A stretch of DNA of 64,000 bases, from assembly GCA_036374835.1 (NCBI GenBank), contig DASUTB010000074.1, positions 48,163-112,162 of the forward strand, given 5' to 3'. Numbering within the stretch: position 1 is the first letter of the stretch; every line of letters starts with the position of its first letter. This stretch comes from DASUTB01 sp036374835. Its GTDB lineage: Bacteria; Actinomycetota; Actinomycetes; Jiangellales; Jiangellaceae. The position numbers were made by a program, and so were the translations under genes. Below, piece after piece: positions 59,575 through 64,000 of the stretch. A model generated the notes under the pieces. That model was not told the origin of the DNA, did no database searches, and saw only the letters and a list, made by a program, of their open reading frames with translations.

Positions 59575-59637
59575 TCCCGATGATCATGTTCAATCGGCCT
59601 TGCTATATGTATGCCGATTGAACATGATCACGAGGGA
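59575..59637. repeat. Palindrome with TGATCATGTTCAATCGGC arms, divergent region
   Basis: Arms TGATCATGTTCAATCGGC (59581–59598) and complement (59613–59630), 18 bp perfect, with TCCC/GGGA pairing outside a short mismatch; loop of 14. First 15 nt of the arm are identical to the bioY palindrome at 30352. Confidence 0.8.
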
Positions 59638-59693
59638 CGGGGGTAGAGTCACGCGGACGAATCCGGCGAACCGCGGCGACGAGGAGGGACACC

Positions 59694-60728
59694 GTGCAGC
59701 TTGGGCTGAACCTCGGCTATTGGGGTGCGGGCAACGACAAGGACAACCTCGCACTCGCCGTCGAGGCGGACCGGCTGGGCTACTCGGTGATCTGGGCGGC
59801 CGAGGCGTACGGATCGGACTCGCCGACGGTGCTGTCCTGGGTGGCCGCGCAGACCGAGCGCATCGACGTGGGCGCGGCCGTCATGCAGATCCCGGCGCGT
59901 ACCCCGGCGGCCACCGCGATGACCGCGGCGACGCTCGACTCGCTGTCCGGGGGCCGGTTCCGACTGGGCCTGGGCGTTTCCGGGCCGCAGGTGTCCGAGG
60001 GCTGGCACGGGGTGCGGTTCGACAAGCCGCTCGGCCGGACCCGCGAGTACGTCGAGATCGTGCGAGCCGCACTGAGCCGCAAACGCCTGACCTACGAGGG
60101 CGAGCACTGGCAGCTGCCACTGCCGGACAGCGCCGGCAAACCGCTGCAGCTCACCGTCCACCCGGTCCGTGAGCACATCCCGGTCTACCTGGCGTCGATC
60201 GGACCGAAGAATCTCGAACTCACCGGCGAGATCGCGGACGGCTGGCTGGCCATCTTCTTCGCACCCGAGCACGCGGACGATTCACTCGACCGGATCCGAG
60301 CCGGACGCGGACGCGCGGGCAAGACCATGGATGGGTTCGACGTCGTTCCCACGGTTCCGGTTGTCATAGGGGACGACCTCGACGCCTGTGCCGCCGCGGT
60401 CCGGCCGTACTGTGCGCTCTACGTGGGAGGCATGGGCAGCCGGGAGCAGAACTTCTACAACCGGCTGGCCGTCCGGATGGGGTTTGGGGAGGCGGCGGCC
60501 ACGGTCCAGGATCTGTTCCTCGACCGCAAGTACCGCGAGGCGGCCGAGGCGGTCCCGTTCGAGTTCGTCGACCAGACCTCGCTGATCGGGCCGATCGATC
60601 GGATCCGCGACCGGTTGCCCGCCTACGCGGAAGCGGGCGTGACGACATTGACCGTCGCGTTGTACAGCGGTGATCTCGAAGAGCGTAAGAGAGTCCTGCG
60701 GGATCTGCTCGAGGCCGGCGTGGCGTGA
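59694..60728 (+). CDS. LLM-class F420-dependent oxidoreductase
   Basis: Luciferase-like monooxygenase family, F420-type, 344 aa. N-terminal QLGLNLGYWGAGNDKDNLALAVEADRLGY, SPTVLSWVAAQTERIDVG, and the characteristic MQIPARTPAATAMTAATLDSLSGGRFRLGLGVSGPQV. The TIM-barrel ends DRIRDRLPAYAEAGVTTLTV. Substrate unknown. GTG 59694 with AGGAGGG. Next gene uppP begins one base after its stop. Confidence 0.92.
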   Translation: MQLGLNLGYWGAGNDKDNLALAVEADRLGYSVIWAAEAYGSDSPTVLSWVAAQTERIDVGAAVMQIPARTPAATAMTAATLDSLSGGRFRLGLGVSGPQVSEGWHGVRFDKPLGRTREYVEIVRAALSRKRLTYEGEHWQLPLPDSAGKPLQLTVHPVREHIPVYLASIGPKNLELTGEIADGWLAIFFAPEHADDSLDRIRAGRGRAGKTMDGFDVVPTVPVVIGDDLDACAAAVRPYCALYVGGMGSREQNFYNRLAVRMGFGEAAATVQDLFLDRKYREAAEAVPFEFVDQTSLIGPIDRIRDRLPAYAEAGVTTLTVALYSGDLEERKRVLRDLLEAGVA

Positions 60729-60729
60729 G

Positions 60730-61620
60730 ATGGACTGGCTCGAAGCGATCATCCTGGGCGTCATCCAGGGCTTCACCGAGTTCCTGCCGATCTCGTCGAG
60801 CGCCCATGTGCGCGTAGTTCCCGAGTTGTTCGGGTGGGAGGACCCTGGGGCGTCGTTCACCGCGGTGACGCACGGCGGCAGCGCGGTGGCGATCATTCTC
60901 TACTTCGCCAAGGACATTCTGCGGATAACGGACGCATGGGTCCGGTCCCTCGCCCATCGCGAGGCGCTTCGCCAGGACGCCGTGGTACCGATCAACGGCC
61001 CCGGCCCGGCGTCGCATCGTCGCGAGCGCAGTTGGGATCCCGCGGACGCGCGTCTGGGCTGGTTCGTGATCATCGGAACGGTCCCGATCGTCGTCGCCGG
61101 CGTGCTGCTGGAGGACTACGTCGAGACCGAGTTCCGTTCGTTGTGGATCGTGGCCGCCACGTTCATCGTCATCGGCATCGTGTTGTGGATCGCCGACCGG
61201 TACGGCTCGCGCACGCTGCACCTCGACTCGCTCGCCGTGCGCTACGCGGTCATCATCGGGCTGGCCCAAGTCCTCGCACTGATCCCCGGAACGTCGCGCG
61301 CCGGCGTCGTGATCGCGACGGCACTGCTGCTGGGATTCCAGCGCGAAGCGGCCGCCCGGTTCGCCCTGCTGTTGGCGATCCCGGCGGTGGTGGGCGCGAC
61401 CATCTTCGAGTGGAGCGACGCGATGGGCGAGGAGGCGGTCTACGCCGCCGGCCCCACCATCGCGGCCGTCGTCGCCGCGTTCATCAGCTCGTACGCGGCG
61501 ATCTACTGGCTGCTGTCGTGGCTGCAGCGGCGCACCTTCACACCGTTCGTCGTCTACCGCGTCGGCGTCGGCGTCATCCTGATCGTGCTGCTCGCTACCG
61601 GCGTACTCACCGCCACCTGA
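60730..61620 (+). CDS. uppP: Undecaprenyl-diphosphatase UppP
   Basis: Recycles undecaprenyl pyrophosphate for cell wall synthesis; also called BacA, with basal bacitracin resistance. 296 aa and eight or so membrane segments. Motifs: GVIQGFTEFLPISSSAH (Glu and Ser), and PGTSRAGVVIATALLLGFQREAA. A basic insert of about 20 residues (NGPGPASHRRERSWDPADAR) follows the third segment. Starts one base after the LLM stop. Confidence 0.95.
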   Translation: MDWLEAIILGVIQGFTEFLPISSSAHVRVVPELFGWEDPGASFTAVTHGGSAVAIILYFAKDILRITDAWVRSLAHREALRQDAVVPINGPGPASHRRERSWDPADARLGWFVIIGTVPIVVAGVLLEDYVETEFRSLWIVAATFIVIGIVLWIADRYGSRTLHLDSLAVRYAVIIGLAQVLALIPGTSRAGVVIATALLLGFQREAAARFALLLAIPAVVGATIFEWSDAMGEEAVYAAGPTIAAVVAAFISSYAAIYWLLSWLQRRTFTPFVVYRVGVGVILIVLLATGVLTAT

Positions 61621-61640
61621 CGGTCGCGCGGCGTAGGCGA

Positions 61641-61646
61641 TACGCT
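61641..61646 (+). promoter_or_regulatory. -10 box TACGCT for leaderless phosphomutase-like gene
   Basis: TACGCT then CGCGAT then GTG at 61653. Confidence 0.5.
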
Positions 61647-61652
61647 CGCGAT

Positions 61653-62318
61653 GTGCCCACCCTGATCCTGATCCGGCACGGTCGGTCGCAGGCGAACGCC
61701 GCCGGCGTACTGGCCGGACGCACGCCCGGCGTCGCGCTGGACGATACCGGTGTGCGGCAGGCCGACGCGCTGGCCGACCGCTTCGCACACGTCTCGTTCT
61801 CGCGAATCGTGACGAGTCCGCTGGAGCGCTGCCGAGCAACCGCCGTGACGCTCGCCCGCGGCGAATCCGAACCGATCGTCGACGACCGCCTGGTCGAGTG
61901 CGAGTACGGCGAGTGGACGGGCCGCAAACTCGAGGAGCTTCATGACGAACCGCTATGGGCCGAGGTACAGGACATGCCGTCGGGCGTGCGGTTTCCCGGC
62001 GGCGAGTCGATGCCGGAGCTGTATGCGCGGGTAACGACGGCCGTCGCCGACCACAACGCCGCCGTCGACGAGCACGGGGTCTGGGCTGCGGTCACCCATG
62101 CCGACGTCATCAAGGCGATCATCGCCGACGCCGTTGGTGTGGGTCTCGATCTCTTCCAGCGGTTCGTCGTCGACCCCGGGTCGGTGAGCGCGATCCACTA
62201 CGGTAAGCAGCGCACCGCCATATGGAAGCTCAACGATACCGGGGTAGATGATTTGGGGGCTCCACACCGAGCGCGAGAGCCGGAGATCGCCGTGGGCGGC
62301 GGCGCCGGAAGCACGTAA
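61653..62318 (+). CDS. MSMEG_4193-family histidine phosphatase (phosphomutase-like)
   Basis: Histidine phosphatase superfamily protein, 221 aa. Catalytic RHG in LILIRHGRSQANA, second Arg in SPLERCRATA, Glu in VECEYGEWTG, and second His in AVTHADVIKAI. Its family travels with DUF3090 and SCO1664 genes next to mshC in actinobacteria; substrate unknown. GTG at 61653 is leaderless. Confidence 0.9.
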   Translation: MPTLILIRHGRSQANAAGVLAGRTPGVALDDTGVRQADALADRFAHVSFSRIVTSPLERCRATAVTLARGESEPIVDDRLVECEYGEWTGRKLEELHDEPLWAEVQDMPSGVRFPGGESMPELYARVTTAVADHNAAVDEHGVWAAVTHADVIKAIIADAVGVGLDLFQRFVVDPGSVSAIHYGKQRTAIWKLNDTGVDDLGAPHRAREPEIAVGGGAGST

Positions 62319-62321
62319 GGT
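62316..62321 (+). promoter_or_regulatory. -10 box TAAGGT for leaderless DUF3090 gene
   Basis: TAAGGT overlaps the stop codon of the upstream gene; seven bases follow before GTG 62329. Confidence 0.45.
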
Positions 62322-62328
62322 CTAGAGC

Positions 62329-62892
62329 GTGCCGCAGACCTACAGTTTCTCAGAGCCCGAGCGCTTCGTCGCCGGTACGGTCGGCGAGCCGGGCCAGCGT
62401 ACGTTTTTCTTGCAGGCGCGCGATGGCCAGCGCCTGGCGACCGTGCTACTGGAGAAGGAGCAGGTGCAAGCACTCGCCGAGCGGATGGACGAGCTGCTCG
62501 ATCAAGTCGTCCGACGGACTGGGGGCTCCGCTCCGGTACCCGCGCTGCCGCCCGACGAGGTCGACGACACCGATCCACTGGACCAGCCGATCGACTCGGA
62601 GTTCCGCGTCGGCACCATGACGCTGTCGTGGGACAACGATGAGGGCCGGGTCGTCGTGGAGGCGTACGCGACCGGCGAAGAGGACGAGCCCCTCCAGGAG
62701 GACGAACCCCCGCCGGACCGCGACGTGCTGGTGGTGAGCATGACCGGGACGGCGGCGCGGGCGTTCGCGAAGCGGGCACACGCCCTCGTCGCCGCCGGAC
62801 GCCCGAGCTGCCCGCTGTGCGCCCTACCGCTCGACCCGGAAGGTCACGTCTGCCCACGGCAGAACGGTTACATGCGTCGGCAAGAAGAGTGA
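62329..62892 (+). CDS. DUF3090 family protein
   Basis: Conserved actinobacterial protein, 187 aa. N-terminal YSFSEPERFVAGTVGEPGQRTFFLQA and a C-terminal CPLCALPLDPEGHVCPRQNGY zinc-ribbon-like stretch with three Cys and one His. Function unknown; fixed neighbourhood with the phosphomutase-like and SCO1664 genes. Stop overlaps the next start (GTGA). Confidence 0.92.
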   Translation: MPQTYSFSEPERFVAGTVGEPGQRTFFLQARDGQRLATVLLEKEQVQALAERMDELLDQVVRRTGGSAPVPALPPDEVDDTDPLDQPIDSEFRVGTMTLSWDNDEGRVVVEAYATGEEDEPLQEDEPPPDRDVLVVSMTGTAARAFAKRAHALVAAGRPSCPLCALPLDPEGHVCPRQNGYMRRQEE

Positions 62893-63686
62893 GCGACCGG
62901 TCCGTCATGGCCGCCGGGACACCTGAGCTGGACGCGTTGCGCAACGGCGAGCTCGACATCAAGGGCCGGCTCGTTGAGGCGTCCAACGCCACCTTCCTGT
63001 GCCGGCTGGAGTCCGGACCGACGTGCGTGTACAAGCCGGTGGCGGGGGAGCGTCCCCTCTGGGACTTTCCCACTGGGACGCTCGCGGCTCGCGAGGTGGC
63101 CGCGTATGTCGTGTCCGAGGCGGCCGGCTGGCACGTCGTCCCTCCCACCGTGCTGCGCGACGGCCCGCTCGGGCCCGGCATGTGCCAGCTGTGGGTCGAC
63201 GACGGGGGAGAGCGGTTGGTGGACGTGGTGCCGCCCGGCCAGGTGCCCGACGGGTGGATCAGTGTGCTGGACGGGCTCGACGCCCGCGGCGATCCGGTGC
63301 GCCTGGTGCACGCCGACGACGAGCGCCTCCGCCGGTTGGCCGTCTTCGACGTCGTCATCAACAACGCGGACCGCAAAGGCGGCCACGTGGTCGTCCGTGC
63401 CGACGGCCGGGTCTGCGGAGTGGACCACGGGGTGAGCCTGCACGTCGACGACAAGCTGCGCACCGTGCTGTGGGGCTGGGCAGGTGCTCCACTCAGCGAC
63501 GCCGAGCTCGCTGAACTGCGCAAACTCCGTGCCACGATCGGCGCTGAGACCGCCGACACGCTCCGTGACCTGCTCAGTGCCGAGGAGGTCGACGCAGTGG
63601 GCGCCCGGCTCGACGACCTGCTCGCCGACGCGGTTCTTCCCACCGCCCACGGAAGGCTGCACCCCATTCCGTGGCCCGCGTTCTGA
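62889..63686 (+). CDS. SCO1664-family protein (PI3/4-kinase-like fold)
   Basis: 265-aa protein of the SCO1664 family, distantly similar to PI3/4-kinase-type catalytic domains. Motifs: YKPVAGERPLWDFP, LAAREVAAYVVSEAAGW, and the catalytic-like FDVVINNADRKGGH and CGVDHGVSLH. No function known; linked to mshC. GTG 62889 chosen for GTGA overlap with DUF3090. Confidence 0.9.
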   Translation: MSDRSVMAAGTPELDALRNGELDIKGRLVEASNATFLCRLESGPTCVYKPVAGERPLWDFPTGTLAAREVAAYVVSEAAGWHVVPPTVLRDGPLGPGMCQLWVDDGGERLVDVVPPGQVPDGWISVLDGLDARGDPVRLVHADDERLRRLAVFDVVINNADRKGGHVVVRADGRVCGVDHGVSLHVDDKLRTVLWGWAGAPLSDAELAELRKLRATIGAETADTLRDLLSAEEVDAVGARLDDLLADAVLPTAHGRLHPIPWPAF

Positions 63687-63698
63687 AGCGGCGTTAGG

Positions 63699-63704
63699 TA
63701 ATCT
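63699..63704 (+). promoter_or_regulatory. -10 box TAATCT for leaderless mshC
   Basis: TAATCT then CGCGGC then ATG at 63711, exact 6-base spacing. Confidence 0.55.
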
Positions 63705-63710
63705 CGCGGC

Positions 63711-64000
63711 ATGCACTCCTGGCCCGCTCCCGACGTTCCCCGGCTGCCCGGTAGCGGCCTTCCGGTTCGGCTGTACGACACGTCGGCACAGCAGGTGCGT
63801 CCGGTGAACCCGGGGCGGACGGCGCGGATGTACGTGTGCGGCATCACGCCGTACGACGCCACGCACCTCGGTCATGCGGCGACATATGTGGCCTTCGACG
63901 TGCTGGTCCGAGCGTGGCGTGACGGCGGCCACGAGGTGCTGTACGTCCAGAACGTGACCGACGTGGACGACCCGCTACTCGAGCGGGCCGCCGAGACCGG
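63711..64000 (+). CDS. mshC: Mycothiol ligase MshC (5' part; runs off the window)
   Basis: ATP-dependent ligation of cysteine to GlcN-Ins in mycothiol synthesis. The visible 96 residues include the family N-terminus (MHSWPAPDVPRLPGSGLPVRLYD), the zinc/ATP motif MYVCGITPYDATHLGHAATYVAFD and VQNVTDVDDPLLERA, which distinguishes it from CysS together with its neighbours. The right edge cuts the gene. This supports a mycothiol-producing actinobacterium. Confidence 0.95.
   Translation, partial: MHSWPAPDVPRLPGSGLPVRLYDTSAQQVRPVNPGRTARMYVCGITPYDATHLGHAATYVAFDVLVRAWRDGGHEVLYVQNVTDVDDPLLERAAET

Noticed and set aside
62198..63862. 554-codon reverse-strand frame opposite DUF3090 and SCO1664
   Set aside because: Low-complexity Ser/Arg/Pro product, antisense to three well-supported genes; a GC-bias shadow.

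Overview
The window is a chromosomal segment of a high-GC actinobacterium. The evidence is strong GC3 codon bias, frequent GTG starts, 4-bp gene overlaps, and actinobacterial marker genes: mihF, mshC (mycothiol synthesis), the uppP–phosphomutase–DUF3090–SCO1664–mshC block, an InhA-type enoyl-ACP reductase, an F420-type LLM oxidoreductase and a SerB with two ACT domains. I cannot assign a genus from sequence alone. No phage, transposase or CRISPR is visible, and no gap between genes exceeds 300 bases.

Layout. 1–8.5 kb: alaS (3' part)–ruvX–mltG–aroE–prepilin peptidase, then the shikimate operon aroC-aroK-aroB-aroQ with a trailing acetyltransferase. 8.6–12.7 kb: pepQ–efp–nusB, then two reverse-strand genes (DUF1707/LiaF-like and an M48 protease). 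12.8–27.5 kb: a pyrimidine operon (pyrR-pyrB-pyrC-carA-carB-pyrD-pyrF) with a PyrR-binding leader that buries the pyrR Shine-Dalgarno, running into mihF-gmk-rpoZ-coaBC-priA. 27.5–33.3 kb: a PIN/RHH toxin-antitoxin pair, the biotin ECF transporter (bioY-bioM-bioN), an ABC-F ATPase with its small HTH partner, and SURF1. 33.4–38.5 kb: DUF3099, dodecin, fabG-fabI, and sixA-serB with a neighbouring conserved gene. 38.7–45.9 kb: ABC ATPase, NfeD-SPFH pair, TSUP permease, SpoU methylase, Ku, a Nudix-NYN fusion, nitroreductase and DUF1905. 46–54.5 kb: a more accessory stretch with a membrane protein, Fic protein, hydrolase/TetR pair, a VapBC pair, a truncated hydrolase, an AlsS-like enzyme and DUF899. 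54.6–64 kb: tRNA-Leu(GAG), a phosphoribosyltransferase-hydrolase fusion, M20 peptidase, DUF5703, aldo/keto reductase, LLM oxidoreductase and the uppP…mshC block.

The most unusual feature is a family of short intergenic elements that all carry a TGAYCANGT core. At gene ends the element usually begins GAATGA(T/C)CACGT, and in seven genes the stop codon is the TGA of this core, so the element supplies the end of the reading frame. Two long subfamilies (66 bp and about 70 bp) recur across the window. One copy pair forms a 250-bp inverted structure between ku and the Nudix gene. Other members are perfect palindromes of 13–31 bp arms, including two divergent-promoter copies with identical 15-nt arms. 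In the pyr operon a related decamer, GATCAGGTGA, occurs eleven times in two gaps and forms nested hairpins.

Expression signals are mostly leaderless: many start codons lie 6–7 nt downstream of a TANNNT box. Within operons genes overlap by ATGA/GTGA; gmk appears to begin with CTG inside a CTGA overlap.
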